A stretch of DNA of 22,548 nt from an uncultured Christensenella sp. (lineage in GTDB: Bacteria > Bacillota > Clostridia > Christensenellales > Borkfalkiaceae), in assembly GCA_910578655.1 (NCBI GenBank), contig CAJTQE010000016.1, positions 1-22,548 on the forward strand, in the 5' to 3' direction. The notes under the pieces are model-generated. The model was not told where the DNA came from, searched no databases, and was given only the letters and a program-made list of their open reading frames with translations. Positions 14,901-21,394 of this stretch are shown here, piece by piece. The translations under genes were made by a program, and so were the position numbers. Position 1 is the stretch's first letter; every line of letters starts with the position of its first letter.

Positions 14901-16441
14901 TTTCCGAAGAGGAGTACGCACGTATTTCCGAGATGCTTACGCAGATGGAAAGCAACCTTTCTTCGCGCTTTGACAGCGTAGAAGAGAAAATTACTTCCCT
15001 CACCGAACTTATGACGGTTGAAGAGGAAGAAACAGAATATGCAGACGAAGAGGACGGCGCGGAAACCGAAGATGAAATAATCGAAGAAACCGACGGCGAA
15101 GAAGAATATGCCGTGGAAGACGACGGCGAATACGCGCGTCTATCGGAAATTGTTTCGGCGCGCTTCGACAGCGTAGAAGAAAAGATAAACACGCTTACAG
15201 AGCTTATTTCCGGCAGTGACGAGGAATACGCGGAAGAAGAGTACGAGGACGCTACCGAAGAGGACTATACAAAGCTTTCCGAAATTGTTGCTGCGGAAGT
15301 TGAAAAGGGCGTTGCCGCACGATTTGACAGCGTAGAGGACAATATCAGAAAGATTAACGCAATGGTTGCGGGCTTAGCGGTTTCCGGCGTTGTTGCCAAC
15401 GGAGAGCAGCCCAACTCCGAATTCAACGTTCGCCTTTACGAACAGTTTGACAAAGTTGCTTACGATATAAAGAAAATTTCCGAATATGTTTCGGGTGACG
15501 TTCCCGTAATTTCCAACGAGCGTATGGACAGAATTTCAAGCGAAATTGCAAAGATAGCTCAGCTTGTGGAGGGCGAACTTTCGCTTGAAACCAACGCGCG
15601 GCTTGACAAGTTGCAGGAAGAGTTTGAAAAGCTTAATACCATGCTCGGCGGAACGACTGACAGTGAGGACAGCGAACGCCTTGAAAGGCTTGAAGGCGGC
15701 GTTGACGCAATCAAGGATATGCTTATCGGCGGCGCGGTAATGTCGACGACCGAAGAAACCGCGGCGACACAGACTGCCGAACCCGAATATGATGAGCAGG
15801 AGCTGGTCACGGTCAGCGACCTTGTAAAACCCATTGCAACGGTTGAGGAAGAGGACGAAGAGGACGACGGGGATTTCCTTTTGAGTGCGCTCGATATGGA
15901 CAATTTCTCCGAAGACGAACGTATGCCCGGTGAATTCGGCGACTTTGAAAACGGCGTAGACTTCGAGAATATGATGAAGTATAACCGCAGCTTTATTGCA
16001 AGAATTATTCAAAGCGACGACAATACCAAGCAGTATTACGGTGCAGTTAAGCACGCGTTGCTGTCGTACAAGAAGGTCAACTCCAACGTTGCCTGGGGCA
16101 ATGAAAGATTCAACAAGGGCAGAGAAACAATTGCAAGAATGAAAATACGCGGCAAGACCCTCGTCATATATCTTGCGCTTGACCCCAACGAATATAAGAC
16201 GTCGGTATACCATCACGCGGACGTTTCCGACAACAAGTCGGTTTTCGGTACGCCGATGATGATTAAAGTCAAATCCCCTCTCGGCGTGAGAAAGGCGATA
16301 AGGCTTATCGACGAAATGCTTGCAAAGCGCGCCGGCGAAAAGAGAGAAGTACCCGAGCGTGACTACGCGGCAATGTACCCTTACGAAACGATAGCCGAAC
16401 TTATAGAGGACGGACTCGTTAAAGACGTAAGGAAAAAGTAA
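11993..16441 (+). CDS. giant acidic repeat protein (1482 aa) with a globular C-terminal domain
   Basis: I do not recognise a named family. No signal peptide or membrane segment is seen, so it is probably cytoplasmic. Regions: residues 1-170, charged and predicted coiled coil; about 256-609, some 12-13 helical repeats with consensus [IF]DE[DE]A[LI]ADK[LIV]A[ED][RK][LIV]; about 662-1246, some 12 repeats of RFD[RS][LV]E[DE]xIxxIxEL[LM], separated by very acidic linkers of Glu and Asp runs; about 1250-1325, a further acidic linker; about 1325-1482, a mixed, globular-looking domain (SFIARIIQSDD, HALLSYKKV, RGKTLVIYLALDPNEY, MMIKVKSPLGVRKAIRLIDEML). I have an impression of similar C-terminal domains in other clostridial proteins but cannot name them. 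The ATG has GAAGGGG five bases upstream. It precedes RNase J with a weak terminator between them. Confidence 0.9.
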   Translation: MSYDNNDVEYEQDRDREHDQNAPKKADVLIQSTQTIVSKQEELGEQTKLAISRIDEAIELCNKNSQEASSLLEHSTEMFDKLHAENSALKQELLYLAKQSENIYAGLAEKLNEIGLKTQAQSPEEPAVGKEYYELADRLNEIYDRLAEMTARIDAISTGKAEGDLNEKFAILYDKIDAVAVDNAKPVQAMDGTAIMDRLDRIMESVRKNEGAHSMLADKFEILSMRVEQFGIESARTQPVNVYPQPAAAYPSPVQPAEIDYDKLASKVADILSVRENVSPDYIASKVAEQIIMPEQVGAEIDTQKIAEEVAALIDVKPAEQTFDEDAIVAKLADKVGEIVTEAKAEPLDREALADMLADRVGEIVCEAKPIDEDAFADKLAERLSSNEVAATSVASVPAEIDEQALADAIAQRLNSVETVASVPAEIDEQALADAIAERLNITSENEVTSDTVEFDDDALVEKIASRIEAVIAESAPAVADVNIDQEELADSIALKVGSLKPEDFEILVDDAGCASITKEITEKLDYQVISDIIADKLRDILDLNAANAPDYEDMAERISEKITVAGINEDAIADKAAAVLSNYLPEFDTEEIADKVTGAVIDVVSAMPQPTLDSEAICNEITERLIERQQESDYDLTIDDDGISKITAIVTEEVGKDTEARFAKLEESLAKIQELLEPVEEETAEGEEEHTDDIEVRFDRLEDGIARLQELLEPAEEETAEGEEEIEYVEDVGEEQTDGVDVRLERIEDGIARIQEMLTPEEEEETEEYFEEESDADEEVEEPEEEEIEGEEELSLAEVVATEIEKGTAPRFDKVEEDIAKIYELVSNIVVEEDVTAEQVDSGVEYEDADYSHLSEIVACEIEKGVSSRLDNVEEKLTSLTEMFENGAFEEVEEGDGAFDSVSADGLEVRFDRLEDGIARIQELLEPEEEEPEEEEAEEAAEETVEEADGEEEYTEVEDGEAEYPEEDISEEEYARISEMLTQMESNLSSRFDSVEEKITSLTELMTVEEEETEYADEEDGAETEDEIIEETDGEEEYAVEDDGEYARLSEIVSARFDSVEEKINTLTELISGSDEEYAEEEYEDATEEDYTKLSEIVAAEVEKGVAARFDSVEDNIRKINAMVAGLAVSGVVANGEQPNSEFNVRLYEQFDKVAYDIKKISEYVSGDVPVISNERMDRISSEIAKIAQLVEGELSLETNARLDKLQEEFEKLNTMLGGTTDSEDSERLERLEGGVDAIKDMLIGGAVMSTTEETAATQTAEPEYDEQELVTVSDLVKPIATVEEEDEEDDGDFLLSALDMDNFSEDERMPGEFGDFENGVDFENMMKYNRSFIARIIQSDDNTKQYYGAVKHALLSYKKVNSNVAWGNERFNKGRETIARMKIRGKTLVIYLALDPNEYKTSVYHHADVSDNKSVFGTPMMIKVKSPLGVRKAIRLIDEMLAKRAGEKREVPERDYAAMYPYETIAELIEDGLVKDVRKK
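13171..13318 (+). repeat. recent tandem duplication of a 78-base unit inside the acidic gene
   Basis: Unit 1 begins at 13171 (GGTTGCCTCCGTACCTGCC) and unit 2 at 13249 with the same bases. The two differ at only a few positions over about 68 bases, giving two copies of the 26-residue unit PAEIDEQALADAIA[QE]RLN. Other repeats in the gene have diverged far more at the DNA level, so this pair is the youngest. Confidence 0.85.
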
Positions 16442-16454
16442 CCAAAGAATTATT

Positions 16455-16483
16455 AAAGGGGTGGGTTATTGCCGACCCCTTTT
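16455..16483 (+). terminator. terminator-like hairpin between the acidic gene and RNase J
   Basis: AAAGGGGT (16455-16462) pairs with ACCCCTTT (16475-16482), with additional G-C pairs possible inside, and a short T run at 16480-16483. The T tract is short and RNase J starts only 24 bases on, without an obvious promoter of its own, so partial read-through seems likely. Confidence 0.55.
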
Positions 16484-16506
16484 AATTCTCATATAGGAGT
16501 GATAAA

Positions 16507-18300
16507 TTGGAAGAAAAAGTAAATATAAGAAAACCGCACAGACCGACGGGCAAGCCCGTTCGCGTTCAGAAGGGCGGTGAAAAGAAAGTGATTTTGAAGC
16601 CGCGTAAGGACGGCGCGGTAAATAAACGGCCGGCAGACAGAAAGATTGCCGGAAAAAAGTTGAAGCCGCTTAAAATAGTATTTCTCGGCGGTGTAGGCGA
16701 AATAGGCAAAAATATGACCGCGATAGAATGCGGCGACGACATTCTGGTAATAGACGCAGGCGCGATATTCCCTACGGACGAAACGCCGGGTATAGACTTG
16801 ATTGTTCCCGACGTGACTTATCTTGTCGAAAATAAAAAGAAAGTGCGCGGACTTATTTTAACGCACGGGCACGAGGACCATATCGGCAGCGTTCCTTACC
16901 TTTTAAAGGAACTTAAAGTTCCCGTTGCGGGGACTAAGCTGACCCTTGCGCTCGTGGATAACAAACTTCGTGAACACAGAATTAACGACGCAAAGGAAAT
17001 AGTGCTTACGGCAGGGCAGACGTTGCAAATGGGGTGTTTTAAAATCCGCCCCGTCAACGTCAACCATTCGATAGCGGGCGCGGTGGCGTTTGCAATAGAA
17101 ACGCCCTACGGAACTATATTCCACAGCGGCGACTTTAAAATAGATTTAACCCCCGTTGCAGGGCAGACGATAGACTTAAAGACTATTTCCGAAATAGGCG
17201 CGGCCGGCGTTCTTCTGTATATGGGCGAAAGCACCAACATCGAACGCGCGGGTTATACTATGAGCGAGACCGTTGTCGGTAACACGCTTGACAGGCTTTT
17301 TGCGGAAAACGAGGGCAGGAGAATAATTGTTGCTACGTTTGCATCAAACGTTCACCGTTTACAGCAGATAATCGACCTTGCGGTCAAGCATAAAAGAAAA
17401 GTGGCGCTTTCGGGCAGAAGTATGCACAACGTTCTGGAAGCGGCTGAAAAGATAGGCGAAATACGCATTCCCGACGGTGCGCTTATCGACATTGCAAAAA
17501 TTAAAAATATGCGCGACGGGGAAATTCTCGTTATTTCTACGGGCAGTCAGGGCGAGCCGATGAGCGCGCTTACCCGTATGGCAAACGGCGCAAACTCACA
17601 AATAACAGTCGGTAAAAACGACACGGTTATTATTTCGGCAACGCCCATACCGGGCAATGAAAAATTAGTTTACAGGGTGATTAACAACCTATACAAGCTG
17701 GGCGCGGAAGTCGTATACGAAAGCCTTGAAAAAATCCACGTTTCCGGTCACGCCTGCCGTGAAGAGCATAAAATTATGCACAGCCTTTTAAAGCCAAAAT
17801 ACTTTATTCCCGTACACGGCGAATACAGGCACCTTAAAAAACATTTGCAGCTTGCAAGTGAAATGGGAATGCCCGAGAATAAAATGCTTATTGCGGAAAT
17901 AGGCAACTGTATAGAGGTAACGCCTCACGGCTTAAAGAGGGCGGCAAGCGTACAGGCAGGCTCGCGCTTAATCGACGGCGAGGGCATCGAGGACGAAAAC
18001 GACAGTATGGTAATAGAGGACAGACTTAAACTTTCCGAAGAGGGTTTGTTTATCGTTACCGTAGCCGTATCCGGCGGAGAAGTAGTAGGGGAACCCGAAA
18101 TTGACTCGCGCGGCTTTGTATTCGGCTTCCACCGCGATTACAATAAGGAAATCCGTGAAGTTGTTCTTCGCGCCATAGACGCGGTAAACCCCTCCAACAC
18201 GGCAGAGCTTAAAAAACAAATTAAAAAAAGTTTGCGCAACTATTTGATGAAAAAGACTAAGCAGTCGCCTATGATTGTGCCGGTTGTTATAGAGATTTAA
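16507..18300 (+). CDS. rnj: ribonuclease J (beta-CASP metallo-RNase)
   Basis: 597 aa. RNase J is the 5'-3' exo- and endoribonuclease of Firmicutes, acting in mRNA decay and RNA maturation in the cytoplasm. The metallo-beta-lactamase motif HGHEDH is at 120-125, preceded by FLGGVGEIGKNM; SGDFKIDLTPV, MGESTNIERAGYT and the beta-CASP region with SGRSMHN, STGSQGEPMSAL and PVHGEYRHLKKH follow. The C-terminal domain ends GFVFGFHRD...MIVPVVIEI. The start is a TTG at 16507 with AGGAGT six bases upstream, and it fits the family start only if a basic N-terminal extension of about 54 residues (rich in Lys and Arg) is included. Some RNase J proteins carry such tails, but this one sits next to a strongly acidic protein gene. 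Confidence 0.95.
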   Translation: MEEKVNIRKPHRPTGKPVRVQKGGEKKVILKPRKDGAVNKRPADRKIAGKKLKPLKIVFLGGVGEIGKNMTAIECGDDILVIDAGAIFPTDETPGIDLIVPDVTYLVENKKKVRGLILTHGHEDHIGSVPYLLKELKVPVAGTKLTLALVDNKLREHRINDAKEIVLTAGQTLQMGCFKIRPVNVNHSIAGAVAFAIETPYGTIFHSGDFKIDLTPVAGQTIDLKTISEIGAAGVLLYMGESTNIERAGYTMSETVVGNTLDRLFAENEGRRIIVATFASNVHRLQQIIDLAVKHKRKVALSGRSMHNVLEAAEKIGEIRIPDGALIDIAKIKNMRDGEILVISTGSQGEPMSALTRMANGANSQITVGKNDTVIISATPIPGNEKLVYRVINNLYKLGAEVVYESLEKIHVSGHACREEHKIMHSLLKPKYFIPVHGEYRHLKKHLQLASEMGMPENKMLIAEIGNCIEVTPHGLKRAASVQAGSRLIDGEGIEDENDSMVIEDRLKLSEEGLFIVTVAVSGGEVVGEPEIDSRGFVFGFHRDYNKEIREVVLRAIDAVNPSNTAELKKQIKKSLRNYLMKKTKQSPMIVPVVIEI

Positions 18301-18317
18301 AGCTAAGGGTAAATGCA

Positions 18318-18983
18318 ATGGACGAATTCGATTACGCCCACTTCGATACTTCCTCGGGGGAGCGGCATTCGGCAACGGCAAAATTCAACCTGCCGCGCAT
18401 TTCTGACGGACTGCAACGTCTGCGCCGAAGCGCATTTGAAAGGAGTATACCGACTGCCGACGATGAAACGCTGAACTTTCTGACGATGCAGCTTCGCGCC
18501 GTTCAGCCCAAAAGAATTCTTGAATTGGGCACGGCGACGGGCATTTCCGCGATAGCTATGCTTGAAGTATGTCCTGCCGCGCATTTGACGACGGTAGAGA
18601 GAAACGAAAATTTCTATAAAGAGGCAAACGAAAATTTTAAATGCTTCGGCGTTGATATGCGTGTGCGTTCAATTCTGGGCGATGCGGGCGAAGCGATAAA
18701 TATGCTTGACGGAACATACGACTTCATATTTATGGACTGTGCAAAAGTGCAGTATATAAAGTATCTGCCGCGACTTAAAAATCTGCTTGAACGCGGAGGT
18801 CTGCTGATTGCGGACGACGTACTTCTTTTCGGTTGGCTGACAGGGCAGACGCAAGTCCCCACAAAGCGCCAGATGCTGTTTAAGCACATAAGCGAATACG
18901 TAGAAGCCGTCATAAACGACGGTCAACTTTCCACCTCTATTTTAAACGTCGGCGATGGACTTGCCGTATCGGTAAAATTATGA
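18318..18983 (+). CDS. trmR: tRNA 5-hydroxyuridine methyltransferase TrmR-like
   Basis: A class I SAM-dependent O-methyltransferase, 221 aa, like B. subtilis YrrM/TrmR, which methylates 5-hydroxyuridine at tRNA position 34 to 5-methoxyuridine. SAM motif I is ILELGTATGISAIAM (67-81), then TTVERNENFYKEA (91-103), the acidic FIFMDCAKVQY (137-146) with Asp140, and NVGDGLAVS near the C-terminus. Such proteins are often annotated generically as caffeoyl-CoA-type O-methyltransferases. The next gene encodes a U32-family enzyme of the kind that makes ho5U34, which makes TrmR the better call. The ATG follows RNase J by 17 bases, with AAGGG upstream, and the gene overlaps the next by four bases. Confidence 0.85.
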   Translation: MDEFDYAHFDTSSGERHSATAKFNLPRISDGLQRLRRSAFERSIPTADDETLNFLTMQLRAVQPKRILELGTATGISAIAMLEVCPAAHLTTVERNENFYKEANENFKCFGVDMRVRSILGDAGEAINMLDGTYDFIFMDCAKVQYIKYLPRLKNLLERGGLLIADDVLLFGWLTGQTQVPTKRQMLFKHISEYVEAVINDGQLSTSILNVGDGLAVSVKL

Positions 18984-20173
18984 GTACAGAACTTTTAGCC
19001 CCTGCGGGCAACTTATCAAAACTTAAAACTGCTTTTTATTTCGGTGCGGACGCGGCTTATGCAGGCGGCAAAGACTTTTCTTTGCGCTCGTTTGCGGACA
19101 ATTTCACGCGTGACGAAATTATAAGTGCGGCAAAGCTTGCGCACTCGCAGAATAAAAAACTGTATATAACGGCAAACATTTTTGCGAAAAACGCCGATAT
19201 GCGGCTTTTGGAAGATTACTTTGCTTTCTTGCAGTCGGCAGGCGTTGACGCGGCAATAATTTCCGACAGCGGCGCAGTCTACGCGGCGAAAAAGAGTGCG
19301 CCCAAATTAAACGTTCATATTTCCACGCAGGCGAATCTGACCAACAAGTACGCCGTAAAATTTTGGAGCGAACAGGGCGCAGCGCGTGTTGTGCTTGCGC
19401 GCGAACTGTCTTTGGAAGAAATCGCCGAAATTCACGCGTTCGTTCCCGAGATAGAGCTTGAAGCGTTCGTTCACGGCGCGATGTGCATTTCCTATTCGGG
19501 CAGATGCCTTTTGTCCGATTACCTTGCTTCCCGCCCGTCCAACAGGGGCGAATGCGTTCAGGCTTGCAGGTGGAACTATTCGGTAAGGAAAAAGGACGCG
19601 CTTTCGGACAGCGGCTGGCTGGATATTCAGGAGGACGAAAGGGGAACCTATCTTTTAAACAGCAAGGATTTGAATATGTCCGCACACCTCAAAGAGATGG
19701 AGCAGGCAGGCGTATGCTCGTTTAAAATAGAGGGCAGAATGAAGTCCGAATATTACCTTGCAACGGTAATAAACGCATACCGCCGCTGTATAGACGGCGG
19801 TTACGGGAGAGAGATCGAGCGCGAACTTTTGACCGCTGCTCACCGCGACTACACCTGCGCATACGCGTTCGGAAAAAATGCCGGAACCGTAAATTATTCG
19901 GACAGTCAGGCAAAGGGCGACTGCGACTATATCGGAAACGTACTAAGCGGCGGAGACGGCATAGCCGTAGTTGAGATGCGCGGCAGGTTTGCGGTGGGCG
20001 ACAGGCTGGAAGTGCTTTCGCCGTCGCAGAATTTCGGCAAGTCGTTTATAGTTGAAACCGCGTTTAAGGGTAACGGGGAAAGAGTTGAGGACTGCAAACT
20101 CGTTCAGGAAAAATATACGATAAACTGCCCGTTCGATTTAAGCCGCGGCGACATATTAAGGCGCAGAAAATGA
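18980..20173 (+). CDS. U32-family tRNA uridine-34 hydroxylation protein (TrhP-like)
   Basis: 397 aa, annotated in many genomes as peptidase U32. TrhP members install 5-hydroxyuridine at tRNA U34 using prephenate as a reported requirement and probably an Fe-S cluster. Family features: LLAPAGNLSKLKTA at the N-terminus (5-18), the AYAGGKDFSLR segment (26-36), HISTQANLTN (113-122) and the cysteine-rich signature AMCISYSGRCLLS with Cys169 and Cys176, followed by GECVQACRW with Cys192 and Cys196. The C-terminal part (KIEGRMKSEYYLATVINAYR) is typical. B. subtilis has two paralogues beside trmR (yrrN, yrrO); here there is one. ATGA overlap with trmR, and overlap with aroA, show one operon. Confidence 0.88.
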   Translation: MSTELLAPAGNLSKLKTAFYFGADAAYAGGKDFSLRSFADNFTRDEIISAAKLAHSQNKKLYITANIFAKNADMRLLEDYFAFLQSAGVDAAIISDSGAVYAAKKSAPKLNVHISTQANLTNKYAVKFWSEQGAARVVLARELSLEEIAEIHAFVPEIELEAFVHGAMCISYSGRCLLSDYLASRPSNRGECVQACRWNYSVRKKDALSDSGWLDIQEDERGTYLLNSKDLNMSAHLKEMEQAGVCSFKIEGRMKSEYYLATVINAYRRCIDGGYGREIERELLTAAHRDYTCAYAFGKNAGTVNYSDSQAKGDCDYIGNVLSGGDGIAVVEMRGRFAVGDRLEVLSPSQNFGKSFIVETAFKGNGERVEDCKLVQEKYTINCPFDLSRGDILRRRK

Positions 20174-21390
20174 ATTTTGCGGTAAAAAACATCTACGGTA
20201 AAACCAACTGCAACCCCGTCAGTGTCGAAGTGCCCGGTTCAAAATCAATTACGGCGCGCGCAATGCTTATCGCTGCTATTGCGGACGGCGTAAGCACGCT
20301 TTACGGCGCGCAGTTTTCCGATGACTGCCGCACTTTTTTAAACTGTCTTTCGCATCTCGGCATCAACCACAGCCGTGACGGCAATACTTTAAAAATAGAG
20401 GGCTGCGGCGGAAGACTGCCAAAAACTTACGCCGAACTCGACGTCGGCAGCGCAGGCACTGCGGCGCGGTTTCTGCCTGCCTTTCTGTCGCTTTGCGAGG
20501 GCGAGTTTTTGCTGCGCTGTTCGGCGCAGATGCGTACCCGTCCCGTTGCGCCGCTTATCGGCGCGCTGAGAGCGCTTGGCGCAAAGTTCGCGTTTTTGGA
20601 AAGAGAAAACGAATACCCGTTTATAATTTACGGCACGGCAAACGCAAACGCCGATATAGAAGTGGACGTGAGTAAAAGCAGTCAGTTTCTGTCCGCGCTT
20701 TTATTAAGCGCACCGTGCGCAGACAGGACCGTTAAAATCAAAGTTTGCGGAAAGCACGGCAGAGATTATGTGGATATGACTAAAAACGTAATGCGGTCGT
20801 TCGGTGTAAACGTGACGGAAAGCGACGCAAGTTTTACGGTTGAGGGCAGGTATCAGCCAAAGCGTTACCGCATAGAACCCGACGTTTCCGCAGCTTGCTA
20901 TTTCTATGCAATGAACAGAATTTTGGGTACCTCCGTATCGGTTAACGGCGTTATGCAAAATAGTTTGCAGGGCGATGCAAAGTTTATAAAATTATTGCAA
21001 AGTTTTGACGGCGGTAAAATCGACGCGTCGGCTTTTTCGGACCAAGCCCTCACGCTTGCGGCAATTGCGCCGTATTTCAGTTCGCCTACAGAAATTTGCG
21101 GCGTGGCGCATATAAGGGGGCAGGAGTGCGACAGGATACGCGCGATAAAAGTCAACCTTGCGGCAATGGGCGTAAGGTGCGAGGAGCGCGAGGACGGAGT
21201 TAAAATTTATCCCTCTCAGCCCGGGGCCGCGCATATTGACACGTTCGGCGACCACAGGGTGGCAATGGCGTTCGCGCTGACGGGACTGAGGGCGGACGGA
21301 ATAGTTATCGATAACGCCGAAGTGTGCGCGAAAACCTTTGCAGACTATTTCGCGGTCTTTGCCGATGTGTCAGAAAAATTGACAAAATAA
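20170..21390 (+). CDS. aroA: 3-phosphoshikimate 1-carboxyvinyltransferase (EPSP synthase)
   Basis: Shikimate pathway: shikimate-3-phosphate plus PEP gives EPSP and phosphate. 406 aa, slightly shorter than the usual ~430. Ligand residues are visible: PGSKSITAR (Lys25, Ser26, Arg30), DVGSAGTAARF (91-101), MRTRPVAPL (121-129), SSQFLSALL (Gln172), SDQALTLAA (catalytic Asp291), RGQECDRI (Glu319, Arg322), GDHRVAMAF (His362, Arg363) and CAKTFADYF (Lys388). In the PEP-site loop, Ala99 and Phe101 stand where E. coli has Met and Pro. It overlaps the U32 gene by ATGA. The pairing may not be accidental, because prephenate, a downstream shikimate-pathway product, is linked to TrhP activity. No other aro gene is in the window. 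Confidence 0.92.
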   Translation: MNFAVKNIYGKTNCNPVSVEVPGSKSITARAMLIAAIADGVSTLYGAQFSDDCRTFLNCLSHLGINHSRDGNTLKIEGCGGRLPKTYAELDVGSAGTAARFLPAFLSLCEGEFLLRCSAQMRTRPVAPLIGALRALGAKFAFLERENEYPFIIYGTANANADIEVDVSKSSQFLSALLLSAPCADRTVKIKVCGKHGRDYVDMTKNVMRSFGVNVTESDASFTVEGRYQPKRYRIEPDVSAACYFYAMNRILGTSVSVNGVMQNSLQGDAKFIKLLQSFDGGKIDASAFSDQALTLAAIAPYFSSPTEICGVAHIRGQECDRIRAIKVNLAAMGVRCEEREDGVKIYPSQPGAAHIDTFGDHRVAMAFALTGLRADGIVIDNAEVCAKTFADYFAVFADVSEKLTK

Positions 21391-21394
21391 TAAT

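Noticed and set aside
14545..15192. Long serine-rich antisense ORFs over the acidic gene
   Set aside because: They mirror the GAA/GAG/GAC-rich repeats of the sense gene, which produce open serine- and arginine-rich frames on the other strand. No ribosome sites or independent signals.
12758..15730. Regular repeats as a CRISPR or minisatellite array
   Set aside because: The periodicity is in the protein (multiples of three, diverged DNA, conserved amino-acid pattern) inside one long intact reading frame.
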